From positions 8,804,001 to 8,868,000 of the forward strand of contig OX377202.1 of assembly GCA_947396885.1 (NCBI GenBank): a stretch of 64,000 bases of DNA, given 5' to 3'. Position 1 is the stretch's first letter; each line of letters opens with the position of its first letter. The translations under genes and the position numbers were made by a program. Source of the DNA: Heligmosomoides polygyrus polygyrus. Lineage: Eukaryota > Nematoda > Chromadorea > Rhabditida > Heligmosomidae. Under the pieces are notes generated by a model, which saw only the letters and a program-made list of their open reading frames with translations, ran no database searches and had not been told where the DNA came from. This document shows, in pieces, positions 20,225 to 32,802 of the stretch.

Positions 20225-21472
20225 CAGAAGGTACCATGCTCGACGTCTACAGGAAGCATGAAAGGGTAAACTTGACGGTTTACGAGGTACGGACGAGTTG
20301 ATTGCTCGCTGTGAAGAACACGGGCAGCGGCCATAATCTCTTGTCCTAGTCAGACTGCTCGTCAAAGTCTGTGGATGGGTTATCAAGCCGACAGCTCCGA
20401 GCCATGGAAAAAGGACAGCTTGTGGTTCAGCGGCTTCCGCTCGTCTCCGTCTCAGTCTTCCATTTAGTGCAATCAGCCGCTGCAACAGTTTCAAGTAGAG
20501 CTGTGACGTTGAGCATAAAATGCAGCCTTCTGGACTCGCAATGCAGATAACGTGCTCCATGGATCAGATACTGACCAAGGTCAGAAAGGCAGTACTAACC
20601 GTCTGCGTACGGCGTCAAAATCGTCATTTATTGCATGGGAAATCCATGTAGAAGTTGCAGAACGAACTAACAGACAGAAAAAACATACACCAGCATTAAT
20701 ACGAGCCAAAAAAAATGATAATCAAACACAACAAAATGAAATAGAAAGCAAAAGGTCTAGCACGAAAGGTACTTGTCCAGGAAGGCTTTAAAAGTAAAGA
20801 CTTTAGCAAGTGTAAGATGCTTTGATGGAAGACCAACTGGGCTACTCTGGCACACGACGCGCACAAGTGATGGCATTGCCAGCACCCATTGGCACGACAA
20901 ATGCTAAGTGAAACGCTGTTTTCAAACCATTCTTTCAAGAAGCAGAAGCGGTAGAAACTGAAGCGATATGAGTTGAGTCAATGAAAGAAGTGGAACTGGA
21001 TGCACTGAGCCAGCTTCTACATGAGTGACAGCAAACCCTTCAAAAACACAATCGGAGAGTGTGCACTGAGATGTCTTCTGTGAAAAGACACACTTACGCA
21101 GCGTGAATATGGAAGGTTACGTGCACCAAGCTGGTTGGACTGACCGGCTCGCTGATCAACAACAGTTCTAGCAATGAAAAGAACGTCGACGCTCCGTGAA
21201 GAGAAAGCAGGGGTACTGAAATTTAGCAGACAAATGCTCAAAAAATGAACTCTTGAAGGAAGAAAAGAACATATTCACCATGCTTTCGTCAATTCTGACT
21301 CTCACCATTTTAATAAACTCTCGTTGAATTTTCGGTAAATCGTTAAATTTAATTAAAAATACATTAAGCTGCGAACTGATACTCAAATTAAATTAGTAAT
21401 TCGGGAAAAATGTTTTGTGTCTCAACTCCAACCGGCCAACAACCAAAGCTCAACGAACGCAGCGTATCATAC
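20225..21472. other. Unassigned sequence
   Basis: Mixed composition. I find no recognisable exon, RNA gene or repeat family. Short open frames here look like background. Confidence 0.3.
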
Positions 21473-21772
21473 TAAAGGATAAAAGATAAAGGACGGCGTT
21501 ATTCAATCCCTTTTGGGATGCGCCACGCATTCTACTTCTACGGGATGTCGTGGTGGCGAGTTGAATGCGTATTTGGCCATACAATGACTTGCGGTGGCCA
21601 GTCGATGAAGAAATCAACGCTTCATCCTTACCAGACAAGTCTGATACCAATTCACTGATCCTGGATGGATGGAAGGTTTGGTTGGCATGGGCGGAAAATC
21701 CGAACCAGGAACCTGGTAACGAGTGTACGCGACAGCCAGCACCTCCTCCGACTGCGCTACACGTGCCCTTAC
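21473..21772 (-). mobile_element. tRNA-derived SINE (TTTATCC family), full length
   Basis: On the minus strand the head CACGTGTAGCGCAGTCGGAG comes first and the tail of TTTATCC/TTTATCT units last. The body is complete, including GCATTCTACTTCTACGGGAT in reverse. It closely resembles the 5.3-kb copy. Confidence 0.88.
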
Positions 21773-22394
21773 AAATAAGTTACTCAAAATAAAAATTAGC
21801 TTATTCATTTATCCATTCGTTGCTGCACATTAAATGCGCCTTTGAAACCGAACGAAATAAAAATGGTGACGACAATCAACAATGTCCAGCGTAAGACACC
21901 AACACAAACGAAATCGCGAGCAACTTGGATAACGCTATGAACTACAGTTGGATCAGAGAACTGTCTTTTGCAGATCATTCAGAAGGCCCAGTGGAAAGCT
22001 CTAAAAAATACATGCTATTCAAAAACAAACGAAGGAATAGCGAAGCGTAATATTATTTCGACTTGTTTTAAATAAAGTGGACAAAAATAAAGAAGTTGAT
22101 ATCGGTATAAAAAGTGAAGAGGTTGGCATACAGTATTGTGGAACTCACTTTCGAGCAAATTTGACGAGACAAATGCACCCAGGAGTCCAGTCATATTCCG
22201 GTCATACTAACCAGGGAACTGCCTAAAGTGTAATTCTGAACCAGTAATGCTATGTATATGGATGGACAGAATCGCCTCCCTCTCAGAAGTAACGAAATGC
22301 AAGTATCTCTACCCGAACACAGCATTGAGCAGAGTTACGTCCCGTGAAAGCTGTTCCGCCGATGGGAGCCGAGAAGCATGGATACCTTATCACT
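21773..22394. other. Unassigned sequence
   Basis: AT-rich, with nothing recognised on either strand. Confidence 0.3.
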
Positions 22395-22480
22395 CACGAG
22401 TTCACTGTTCGGCCAAGTGGATAGCGTACTTGGCTCATGAGCGGAAGGTCAGAGGTTTGAATTCTACGTGGGACATGTCT
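22395..22480 (+). repeat. tRNA-like segment
   Basis: GGCCAAGTGGATAGCGTACT has A-box character and AGAGGTTTGAATTCTACG has B-box character, spaced as in a tRNA. Stems are imperfect, so this is a tRNA-derived repeat head and not a functional tRNA gene. Confidence 0.45.
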
Positions 22481-22567
22481 TTTACATTTTTGCAAACCTC
22501 ATGTCTGTGCAAGGGGTGCGCGCGGTGATAATGGAGTGGACCGAACAAACAGTTTACATGCTGTTCA

Positions 22568-22700
22568 GCCTTATGAAGGATAAAGGTTGGTGTCACTGCA
22601 TTTGGATTGCGCCATGTATTGTACTCCTGCGGGACACCGTGAAGGCAGACTTGATGCGTATTTAGCATTTACAGTGGCTTGAGATGCCTAACCGAAATGA
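22568..22700 (-). mobile_element. 3' fragment of a TTTATCC-family SINE
   Basis: GAAGGATAAAGGTTGG, then GGATTGCGCCATG, CTCCTGCGGGACACCGTG and GATGCGTATTTAGC follow the SINE 3' third in reverse, without the head. Confidence 0.65.
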
Positions 22701-23086
22701 CAAGTCGGAACTTATCCTTTCGAGAGACAAATATGCAAAAAAAATACGAAATCGCCGCTACAGAAGGATGAAAGGCCTGGTCAGTCTTGGCGGGGCCAGA
22801 ACGAAAAACCTTGAATTCGGCGTATTCTACATGCGGAACTAATACCAAGAACTACCCTTGGCTTGCTAAAACCTATCGTTTCATGTTTATGTAAGCGTAA
22901 CACGGTCGGTGGAGGGAGTCGGGTCGGGTAAGGCGAGCACTTGCTACATTACGCTACTTCTCGATGATGCTTCCATAGGAACTGGAATATGACCAACCGC
23001 ACTTGTAGTGATAGCTCTAAATATGGAGACAGAGCAGAAGTGCATTAATAATCAATAAGGCCTAAATGGTCCAGTGACTCGCTTTT
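22701..23086. other. Unassigned sequence
   Basis: No coding or repeat signal is recognised. Confidence 0.25.
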
Positions 23087-23960
23087 CTAAAAAAATGTCA
23101 AAGTGACAGAGAGGAGTACCGCCTCACCCAGGACCAGATCTCCAGAACCAGATAGATCCAAGAAAAGTAGTAAAGCCGGAAGACTGGGGTCCTCCAGAGC
23201 AGAACCTTCACCGCGTTGACCACAAGAAACAGAGACCAGCAGGGCGATAACGTCACAGAACGCTGTGCGAACCCAAGCGGAGGGGGTCGGACCTGGCCGG
23301 CCAACGCCGTACAAGGTTATTGGCTCATTTCGGACGGCGGCCGTGGGGTGGGGTGGTGGTGGGCTGAGATAGTATTTGAGGAGTGAACCGCGCGGCGATC
23401 CCATCAAGGGCAGCAAGACGACGGACGAACGCCGGCCGTTGCGGGGAGCCCCCCTCCCCCCTCCCCTCGGCCAGAGCCACCACTACCACCACCCGTCCGG
23501 TGTTCATTTGGGGGGATTTGGTGGGCGAGAGGGCGGTGTTTGGTCGGTCGGTCGGGATCGACACCGGGGCGGTGTTGCACTTTGCGAATGGTTCGAGTGC
23601 ACAAGGAGAAGAGGCTGCACTGAATCGAGGGCAACGAACCAGTCGACGACGACGACGTCGTCGCCGCAGCCACAGCCGGCGCCTGACCGAAAGTGCTGCC
23701 CGAGTACTACACACGGACGCGGAAACTTCCGCCGAGCCGCTTCGTTTCGCGAATCGATTCCGAATAGTACACGGGTACATCCGTTGGAAACGCAACACTG
23801 CTGCTCTTCTGCAATTCTGAGGAAACTGCAGAGGTTTCAGAAGCGGAAGGCAGAAAAGGGCAGAGCTCCAGGGAGTCAAAGGCGAATTCATGAAGCTGCA
23901 CTTTGCATGGAAACACTAGCGGGCTCGGTGAACTATGGTCTATTGCCCACGTGACAGACA
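23087..23960. other. GC-rich island, open in several frames
   Basis: CpG-rich sequence carries a run encoding Arg repeats (CGACGACGACGTCGTCGCCG) and purine/pyrimidine-asymmetric stretches. Overlapping ORFs of 145-192 codons on both strands (e.g. + 23376-23954, - 23325-23891) reflect the scarcity of stop codons in GC-rich DNA, and none matches a family I know. It may be a promoter region or a low-complexity exon. Confidence 0.3.
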
Positions 23961-24212
23961 GAAGGAGCAGTTGTTGTTCTTCCTAAAAGAATACGTCGAC
24001 GCAGAACAAAAGAACAGAAAAGGAAGGAAATGGAAAATAGAAAAGATTAACGCCAGATGCCACTTCAGAAGTACTTGCTTCTTGAGAAAAATCCATAGTT
24101 TAATTGCTTATTGCATGATGACGTGCGCATGAGTAAAACAGCACACCCAGATATGTGACAAATTCAGGAAGGAATTAAAAACGAGTACGTAGAACAACCA
24201 AGGCGAAAAGAA

Positions 24213-24513
24213 TAAAAATAAAAGACAAAGGACGGCGGTACCCGAGCCTTTTTGTGATGCGCCACGCATTCTACTTCTAATTGGCTTCGTGGTGGCCATT
24301 TGAATGCGTATCTGGCTATACAATGACTTGCGGTGGGCAGCCGATGAACAAACCAGCGTTTTGTCCTACCCAAACGAGTCTGGTACCAATTCACCGACCC
24401 CGGAGGGATGGAAGCTTGGTTGGCCTGGGCGGGAAATCCGAGCCAAGAACCTGGTATCGGGTGCACGGGACAGTCGGCACCTCCTTCGACTGCGCTACAC
24501 ACGCCCAACGAAA
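24213..24513 (-). mobile_element. tRNA-derived SINE (TTTATCC family), full length
   Basis: The reverse-strand head is GGGCGTGTGTAGCGCAGTCG. The body is complete, with the TTTATCC-type tail at 24213-24235 decayed (TTTGTCTTTTATT). Confidence 0.85.
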
Positions 24514-24945
24514 ACTATATTTTTGCGAAAAAAGTGAATGACGAGCATAAGTTGCACACTAAACAATAGAAAAACGAGCTGACGTAATAGATTTCCTCAA
24601 CAGACCCTCCCTCTATGGGCCATGAGAGCAACAGAGTAGTTTGGAAGGAAAGGAGTTTAGGGATAGTTTGGAATTTAATCGGAGCCTTTTCTAACGAAAG
24701 TGGTCATTTTTCAAATTCCAATGGATTTTTGAATCGGACTCCACGCTTCATCTACAAATACAGAACACTCTTCAGACCAAAACTAACGTCTTTGATCTCA
24801 AAGTGGACACGAGGCTCATAGAAAATGCTTTTGGAGAAATTAGCCCCAAAAAATTTTCCTACACAGGTGGTCCCAATAAACGGCAACATCGTTTAAGTGT
24901 CTAGAGAATTCTCGATGCAATGAAAACGAATCCATCTCAATCACT
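24514..24945. other. Unassigned sequence
   Basis: AT-rich. No feature is recognised. Confidence 0.25.
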
Positions 24946-25134
24946 TGTGCCTATGTTATTCTTCGGCGACGCTCTTGTCGGCGACGTCGGCGACAGTGTT
25001 AGGCCTATGTTATAATTCGGCGACGCGTCGGCGACGCTGTGTTGCGCGGGCTGCTACGCACTGCGTGACAGCCTACGTAACACTGTCGCCGACGTCGCCG
25101 AAAACAGCGTCGCCGAAGTATAACATAGGCTTAG
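24946..25134. mobile_element. Palindromic MITE, family TTAGGCCTATGTTATACTTCGGCGACG, copy with doubled left end
   Basis: GCCTATGTTATTCTTCGGCG at 24949 is followed by a second left end TTAGGCCTATGTTATAATTC at 24998. One right end GAAGTATAACATAGGCTTAG ends near 25134. It is either two overlapping insertions or an internal duplication. Confidence 0.75.
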
Positions 25135-25202
25135 AAGCTAGAAAAAAATAAGCGCCTAAGAAAATGTAGATTTTTGCTGCAAACTTTTCTTACGCTAAAC
25201 AA

Positions 25203-25233
25203 TTTTATTTATTTATTTATTTATTTATTTATT
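25203..25233. repeat. (TTTA)n microsatellite
   Basis: About seven uninterrupted TTTA units. Confidence 0.9.
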
Positions 25234-26109
25234 CATGACGCAGGCCGAAGTCCACGTGGTACAAAGATAACACAGCCACAACCAAGAACCGAAGCACAAA
25301 AAATGATAAAAAATAAAAGAATAAAACTAGGACTACAAGCAGGGCTAAAAACTTACTACATATGTAAACCTCTGCAAAAGCAATTTTGCTGGCCCTTCCA
25401 TTAAAAGAATTAGGTGACAAGTGCAGGAAGTTCTCATTCATTACTTTATTGAACAATTTAACTAAAAAAAGCCTAGGCAGCTAATTTTGATAAGAAAATC
25501 GCGTAAAATGATGGCTACTATATCGGGCCAAGGAGTACGGTCAGTTTACGGCCTCTCCCTGCTCCCTCGAGATAATTACCTCCTGAGGACCTTTTTGATT
25601 TGGAGGCAGTCTGGTGGAAGATTCTACTGCAGGATCGTGAATCGTGAACAAACGCCTTTCCAACGATCTCGCACGACACAACACTGGTAAGAAGGACCGT
25701 ATCAGGCATAGACATTCCCAGACGAGTGTCTGTAGTGTGGAGTGGAATCTCTTCAAGAAGTTCGAAGTTCGGGCCCCAGCAGAACATTCGTCTGTCCGTG
25801 GAGTCCTACCACAAAATGACGAGACGGTTCGACACCAAGGGAAAGGGAAGGATGCCTTTGGAAGACCAACGTGAATAGACTATGAACTCCGAGGCTGACG
25901 AAAGCTTGAAGCTTTTCTCTATTTGCATAGAAATTTCTCTCATCTTCTTAACCAATCGCTTTTCTAACATGAAGAAGTTCGTTCTGCAAAAGCGTTCGTT
26001 TTCCTTGCCCAATTCTGGCTTAAAGTTTTGATGTAACCTGTCCTGCTCGATTGCTCTTTCTTCTAATTCTGATTCTAATTCTATTCTGAAAGCACGAGGT
26101 TTCACGAAA

Positions 26110-26538
26110 GGTACAATACCGCTCAAATTCTTTGCAAAAAAGACGCTTTGCGACGGATTAATCCGTCACAAAGCGTCGCCTTGCCATAACTTCCTTTAGA
26201 TTTGCTCCTGTGGATTCCAGTTAACACCATTCGAATCCCCTCTTCACTGCGCATTTGATGCTTCCAAGTTGTGTTTAGTTCGTCAACCTCTGACCTAGTT
26301 ATGGCGCATTTTCATCTCGAGGGCTCTTAATTGATTTACGACCTCTCCAAAACTGCCATTGGCGTCCACTTCGGAGACTCCACCAGCCGATTTCAGCGAA
26401 ATCCGCAATTCTCCATTTCTTTCAAAAGATCTGAATTCAGCTTGTTGTGACTATCATAGTGACACTAAACACTGCTTAGTTTGGTTGATTTTGATCTCAG
26501 CGCATATTTAGTCCAATTGCTCGCAAGGTCCACTTTCA
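26110..26538. repeat. Hairpin-headed repeat, copy 1
   Basis: It begins TACAATACCGCTCAAATTCT and then has the 36-bp hairpin GACGCTTTGCGACGGAT / ATCCGTCACAAAGCGTC. The remaining 400 bp matches 56128-56545 in the same orientation at well over 90% by eye. It lies just inside the left arm of the 4-kb structure. A terminal hairpin recalls Helitron 3' ends, but no CTRR end is present. Confidence 0.75.
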
Positions 26539-28988
26539 GGACGTCCTTTCTCACCAACCACCCCCTCCTTTGCAAGCATTTATCTACGTTAATTTAGCTG
26601 AAAAAAGCTCCTTTCACGTCTAGTAAAAGAGCTCCAAAAGCTAAAAAGCGGCCGCCTTGATATGTCTTCAAAAACGCTGTTTTTCGTTCATTGTACAGGA
26701 TTCTCTTATTTTGAATTCGTTGTAGTGCGTATAAAAAAACAGTGAAGGTGATCCAACTTCTTTCAGTGGGCGGTAGTATAGTCGGTATTCAAAAACTAGC
26801 AGCAAATAATACTGGCTCTTTTCGGGGTGGTAATTTTGTGGCCTTTACTGCAATCTAAATTTCGTATTTTATCCCGTTTTCTTCAGATTAACCTTCGGGT
26901 TGTTCTTGAAAGAGAAAATGGTTTGGTTAACCGTTTTGGCCGCGTCATCAGCTCTTCCGCAATACAATATGGCTCAAATAGGACATGGTTGAAATTTTAC
27001 CCTTTCTGCACGCAGTCGGTTCTGGGAGTGGGACTTGGACTCGGCCCGAGCCCTGTGCTCGGCGTCCGAGTAGCGGCTGACCTCTGCTCGGTTCGCACCT
27101 CGGTGCGATACCCACTGGCAGTGCACTACCCCATTAGAGCAATAAAACCGACACCGATCGCTCTTCTGAGATCTGTCCCAGGAGTGTACAGTGAAAGGTT
27201 AATGATTTCACATTTTTAACAAACTAACGACATCTTCCGCTAAAACCTGGATTAACGAATTAACGGAAACTTTCAGAAATTTAGCAAAATTTTTAGCGTA
27301 TTTTTGAAAATTTGCATTGGATTGAATGTCCATCGACAAATTTGCTGTTCTCGATATACTATTTTCACGTCGAATTGAACACTCTTCCAAGCTAACTAAG
27401 ACTTTTCAAATCAGAGCGAACTCTCCGAATCAAAATAGGCTTCTTCTATATTAAACTAGGGACTCTTCAAAAATGTTGGAATATTTTTGTTCAAGGTAAA
27501 TTTAAGTACATCTTACTTTGAAGTTTTAATTTTCTTCCCAATAACAGAACACATAGTTTGAAATTTTATCAAAAATTTCGGTGTTCCATCATACACAGGC
27601 AAGTCTGACACTTATTCAGCAACCTTGATGGATGGAAGGTGGCTCAACTGGCCTGACCGACGCATCAACCTTCAAGCTATGTCTGGGATGCATGCGACAA
27701 TTGGCGCCTTTCACGACTGCACAAGAGGCTCCTCCTAAACTTAATTAGAAGTAATATTTAATACTTCGCGTTGCTAAAATGGACATTTCCAAAGGAATTT
27801 ATGGTCATTTGAAAATAGAAGCCGAAAAGACGGAAACCTTAGGTTTAACCAAATAGAAGAAGGACTGATTACAAGCGTTCTAGGTGTCGCAGTAACCACT
27901 TAATTTTAATTTTAAATGAATCTTTACAAGATGTTAGAAACCTTATCTCCTCCATAATCTAAAAAGGAATGCTACCGATACCAAAAAGTGCCCATTGCGC
28001 TACCTTTTTACCCCCTCGATAGAGTGCAGCACCACTGGGGATTGCACCCAGGTGCGAGCATCAATCAGGCGATGGAGCGCTGGCTAAGGTCAAGTCACAG
28101 CGATCACAAAACTGCTCAGTCGAAGGCGCCAAAATATCCATCCGCTCAATTCCCCGTAATGCTACATCAAGTAAGGGCTATTACTATGGTTAACATTGCA
28201 AGCGCAGCCGTTTTCCAAATAAAGCCAATAAAGCCGTGCAAGCGTAGAGAACAAGAGAAAATCGCGACTTTTTGTCTAATTTAAGGCACTTGAAGTATTG
28301 AATAAAAAAGAAATGAACTTTTATATGGGCAGTGCCTCAGGGCTACCTAGCAAGAGAATAACTGGAAAGAAGCTCAGCTTCTTTACTCTTGGTTGTAGGA
28401 AGTTATAGTTCATTAAAATGAATCCTTTACTGAAGGCGGAAATAGGAAGGATTTAGAATTATAAAGTAGGATAGTTAATAAAGTTATGAGCACTCTTCCG
28501 AGAGTTGCTTTTAGACGAGAAAGTATGCTTTTCCGTGATATAATACTGTGCAGATCCGAATTTATTGATATTTCCATGCTTGCAACCACCGATAGAGTTC
28601 CACGGCTGGAAATCGACCTCGGCTATGCGCTCGCCGTTTGGGTCGGTGTCGTATCTAGGTGCGAGACCCAGCAGTATTGAGTCATTCCTACCACGAGTCA
28701 TGACTAAATCTTCCTGCATCTCCTGACCTCCTGGTGTTTTTACTCTTTCTTGTTATTATGAGTTTTTCAAAATGCACTCCTCCAGTAAAAATCCTTCAGT
28801 TTCCCGTACTCTAATTTCAACAAATTTTAACACCTGATATTTACTCTCTACAGTGGGGTGAGCAGTGATAGTAAAACCACCTTTTGAGCCGAACCCTTTT
28901 AGCAAAAGAAACATGCGAAAGTTACGTCCTGTTCAAGGGTATCTGACGTCCTCTAGCAGAAATCGGATTTTTCCTTCATTTGAAGCTG
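26539..28988. other. Interior of the 4-kb inverted-arm structure
   Basis: AT-rich with small non-overlapping ORFs (e.g. + 26827-27219, 130 codons, unrecognised). A CTCTTC-periodic repeat lies at 27345-27480. No conserved enzyme motif was found. Confidence 0.3.
27345..27480 (+). repeat. CTCTTC-periodic dispersed repeat, copy
   Basis: GTCGAATTGAACACTCTTCC, CAAATCAGAGCGAACTCTCC, TAGGCTTCTTCTATATTAAA and CTAGGGACTCTTCAAAAATG follow in order, as at 51.5 and 57.2 kb. Confidence 0.65.
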
Positions 28989-30105
28989 CTCTTCATGTTA
29001 GAAAAGCGATTGGTTAAGAAGATGAGACAAATTTCTATGCAAATAGAGAAATTCAAGCTTTCGTCAGCCTCGGAGTTCATAGTCTATTCATGTTGGTCTT
29101 CCAAAGGCATCCTTCCCTTTCCCTTGGTGTCGAACCGTCTCGTCATTTTGTGGTAGGACTCCACGGACAGACGTATGTTCTGCTGGGGCCCGAACTTCGA
29201 ACTTCTTGAAGAGATTCCACTCCACACTACAGACACTCGTCTGGGAATGTCTATGCCTGATACGGTCCTTCTTACCAGTGTTTTGTCGTGCGAGATCGTT
29301 GGAAAGGCGTTTGTTCACGATTCGCGATCCTGCAGTAGAATCTTCCACCAGACTGCCTCCAAATCAAAAAGGTCCTCAGGAGGTAATTATCTCGAGGGAG
29401 CAGGGAGAGGCCGTAAACTGACCGTACTCCTTGGCCCGATACAGTAGCCATCATTTTACACGATTTTCTTATCAAAATTAGCTGCCTAGGTTGCACATCT
29501 TCGGATAGGAAATTCGATCACCATTCCGAATATGACATTCTTTAAACAAATGGTTGCTTTTGAAGCAGGTTATAGCAAAGCGGCGCTTTCTCGCCCAAAA
29601 CGGCGCAAAAGTCGCGGTTTTGCGCCGAATGGACAAAAGATAGGGCTGGTATTGTACTCTTAAAGAAAAGAATTTTAAAAGAAGAATTTATCAAACTATG
29701 CTTAAATTCTTGCCAAATTAATATTGCGTCATTTTTGCTGAAGGTTTTAATTGCGACGAAAAATTAGGAAAGTACTAAACATCAGCCCATCGACCGATAC
29801 TCGATAGTCGATACTTCATGTCGTCACAGTCGAAACTCTATCCATTTCGGCCCAGTTTAGCTGAGCCATTAAACGACCGATGCGGTTCGTGATCGATGAT
29901 ACGCATAGAAAATGTGTGTAGGAATGGTGAGCGCTGAACTCTCAGAAGGCTAGTTGATAGTGAGTGAATAGTGTTCAGTGATTATGACGACTATTAGAAA
30001 TCATTATTATTATTACTTAGTGATTATTGTTAATATTATGGATGATTAGTGATTTATTGATTATTAGTGATTATTTGTGAATAGTTTTAGCATGATTTTA
30101 GCGAG

Positions 30106-30390
30106 ATGGGCACGTGTAGCGCAGTCGGAGAAAGTGCCGTCTGCTGCGTGCACCCGATACCAGGTTCCTGGTTCGGATTTCCCGTCCAGGCCAATCAAGC
30201 CTTCCATCACTCCGGGGTCGGTGAATTGGTTCCAGACTTGTCTGGGAAGGATAAAGCGCTGACTTGTTCATCGCCTGACCACCGCAAGTCATTGTGCGGC
30301 CGAACATGCATTTAGATCGCCTTCACGACATCGTGGAGATGTAAAATGCGTGGCGCATCCCAAAAGGGATTGAAGAATGCCATCGGTATT
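30106..30390 (+). mobile_element. tRNA-derived SINE (TTTATCC family)
   Basis: The head GGGCACGTGTAGCGCAGTCG, the B-box-like GGTTCGGATTTCCCG and the full body are present. The 3' tail after GGATTGAAGAATGCCATC has lost its TTTATCC units. Confidence 0.87.
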
Positions 30391-31830
30391 CTTGGTACTA
30401 CTTAGCCCTGGTAGCAACAGAGTTCTTCGGGAAGAACGGGTCGATTCAGAAAATGTGTGGAAATAAAGGTAGTTTTGTTGTGACTAGCAAACTTCGCATT
30501 TGACTCTGATTCAACGCAATAAAGAGGAGAGACCTGCTCAATGTTCCATTCTACAACTACATACCAGATCCTACTATTTCCATCAAATGGAAGGCTGCTG
30601 ATTATTTAATTAATTAATCCTAATTAATTAATCAGCAGCCACATTAATCAATGTTTATTCAGCAGCATTCTATATAACGAATAGGAACCTTTTCCATCTA
30701 AAAAAATGACTTAGAAACTCTTATTTGGCTATGCTGGACGTTTCTGGTACTAACAATGCACTACTGAGCGCATAGAGATGCTTTGGATTTTCGCTAACGT
30801 CATGAAAGCAGTAGTATTGCACTGAAAAGCGGGTGAAAAGCCTCAATGTCCGAAACGTCATTATTACAGAAAAATGACTTTATAAAGGGATGTTATGGTG
30901 GCCGAAAATGGCAGAGCCACTATTTTCAGCGCCATCAAGCACGAGCGGAGAGATATTGATGAGAAATGAACCACGAGAAGTGCAGCAGCCCCTCCGCTGC
31001 TTCGGCTTTCGCTTTTGCAAGTTCTTGAGAAAAAAGCCAAGCCTGTATCCATCCTTCCATGTTTTTCCTCGATTCTTTAAGTTCTACAGAGCTGAGTGCA
31101 GCTTTTAAGCAGAAGCTTTCAAGACTTAAAAAGATGGAAAGGTTCATCCCGATCGCGGAGTGAAACAAGGGAAACGTTAAAAATTGCCTAAAAATACGAG
31201 TTACGAGAATTCTTTAAGCCTCGTCGTGATATCTACTATTGCACCACCCAAGCAACAATCTGCATGCATATAGCGTGTGCGTATAGCGCTTTCAGAGTAG
31301 GCGCCGGCACCTCGAGATGGTCGATGGCTCGAAATCCGCCCAGGCCAACCAAGCCCGTTATTTTTTTCTGTTGGCTCCAAACCACTCCACCACGGGGAAA
31401 ATCGAAAATTGATCTGTTCATCGAATCCAAAAAAGTTCCAATTGCGGCACCACACTCCTATTAAGGAACTACACTTTCTTTGAACATTATGAAGACGACT
31501 ATGGATTCCAACCAATTCTTTCCTTGGTTCCATCAAAAAAATTATTCCCAGAAAATACATATATTCATTTTATACTAAAAAATGATCCAAAGCCTTATGC
31601 AACTACATAAATGGTGTAGCAATCGTAGAAAACAACGAGCTTATTAGCTGAACAAGTGCTCCATCACGCCTATCGGCGTGCCAATCACATCGAGCTAGCT
31701 GTTCTACTTGTACTGTTTTTTTCCCTACCTAGGAGTACAGAAGGCTGTACGTACAGTATATAGTATGATAGGACGATCTATTGGTTCCTCACTACTGGTC
31801 CTCCCTTAGTGAAACGGTCCCCTATTAACA
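30391..31830. other. Mostly unassigned sequence with a short AT palindrome
   Basis: A palindrome of TTAATTAATTAAT with flanking GCTGCTGATTA / TAATCAGCAGC sits at about 30593-30640. The block 30880-31170 is open for 60-80 codons on both strands without a recognisable product. Nothing else is supported. Confidence 0.35.
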
Positions 31831-31988
31831 GACAACGTCTTTGACACGCCTTCTGAATCCCCAGGCACATTGGACGACGTCTTAGGCACGTCTACCTGAT
31901 TCCCTAATACGCTGATCGACGTCTTTGGCACATCTTCTGAATCCCAGGCACGTTATGGGACTTATTCCGCACGTCTTCCGAATCCCCT
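31831..31988. repeat. Degenerate ~41-bp minisatellite
   Basis: GACAACGTCTTTGACACG at 31831, GACGACGTCTTAGGCACG at 31873 and GATCGACGTCTTTGGCAC at 31914, with a further partial unit to about 31988. Each is followed by TTCTGAATCCC-like sequence. Confidence 0.65.
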
Positions 31989-32330
31989 GGCACGCAGAAG
32001 ACGTCTGGGTATTTCTCACTATTTTCGCGTCACGTAGTTTGATCAGTATCGAATGACAGTGATCGATGCTGCAAAAACGAACTTCAGATTCGTGTTGTGC
32101 AACCTCGACTACCCTTAGGGCTGAAGTTTCCAGGTCAGTAGAAGACGTCTTGATATTTTCCGCTATTTTCCAGCACCGTAATTTGGCCAATATCGATTGA
32201 TGCCGATCGATACTTCAAAAGCTAACTTCAGATTCGTGTTCAGCGACCTCGATTGCTCCCAGGCAGGGAGAAGACGTCTGGGTATTTTTCGCTATTTTCG
32301 TGCAGTAATTCCCTCCCCCCCCCCCCCAAT
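31989..32330 (+). repeat. ~130-150-bp tandem repeat carrying the TTCAGATTCGTGTTCAGCGACCT motif
   Basis: The unit start GAAGACGTCT recurs at 31989, 32139 and 32269. It is followed by TATTTTTCGCTATTTTCG and then AACTTCAGATTCGTGTT with an ...ACCTCGA continuation. The same motif on the opposite strand makes up the 108-bp repeat at 56746-57050. A C-run tract closes the array. Confidence 0.7.
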
Positions 32331-32513
32331 TTCCCCCGATTTCCCCCCTCGATTTTCTCCCGCTAATTTCTACGGCGGCGTCGATCGATAGGATGACTCA
32401 TCGCTTAGCGCGTTATTATAGGGTATGATAGTTGATAAGCGAAAAACGCGAATAGAATAAATAAATATTTAGTAATACAGTAATAATACAATTAATACAA
32501 CTATCCAATTAAT

Positions 32514-32802
32514 GCGCCAGCGCATTCTACTTCTACGGGATGTCGTGGAGGCGACATGAATGCGTATTTGGCCATACAATGACTTGCGGTGGCCAGCCGA
32601 TGAACAAGTCAGCGCTTTATCCTTCCCGGACAAGTCTGGTACCAATTCACCGACCCCGGAGGGATGGAAGGCTTGGTCGGCCTGGGCGGGAAATCCGAAC
32701 CAGGAACCTGGTATCGGGTGCACGCGACAGTCGCGCCTACTCCGACTGCGCCACACGCGCCCAATGGGATTGAGTAACGCCGTCCTTTATCCTTATCCTT
32801 AT
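32514..32802. mobile_element. TTTATCC-family SINE with inverted 5' part (twin-priming-like)
   Basis: Bases 32514-32762 are the SINE head and body in reverse orientation. Bases 32763-32802 are the SINE 3' end in forward orientation (GGGATTGAGTAACGCCGTCC then TTATCC units). The whole is flanked by ATCCAATTAAT at 32503-32513 and 32801-32811. About 10 nt are missing at the internal junction. This is the structure produced when a LINE machinery primes twice on one RNA. Confidence 0.85.

Larger units (their letters stand above)
25472..29490. mobile_element. 4-kb structure bounded by ~0.5-kb inverted arms
   Basis: The left arm 25472-25976 and right arm 28989-29490 are near-identical inverted copies. 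They start CCTAGGCAGCTAATTTTGAT on the outside and end at TTCTAACATGAAGA on the inside. Each arm is open for 70-90 codons in several frames (e.g. a peptide with NKRLSNDLAR and RAPAEH), none recognised. The 3.0-kb interior has no transposase I can identify. Long inverted arms around unrelated DNA suggest a foldback transposon or an inverted pair of one repeat. Confidence 0.7.

Noticed and set aside
23325..23954. 188-192-codon ORFs on both strands
   Set aside because: Overlapping frames in a GC-rich low-complexity block. Openness is explained by composition.
26128..26170. Helitron 3' terminus at the 36-bp hairpin
   Set aside because: No CTRR follows the hairpin on either strand, and no TC 5' end or Rep/helicase motif was found.
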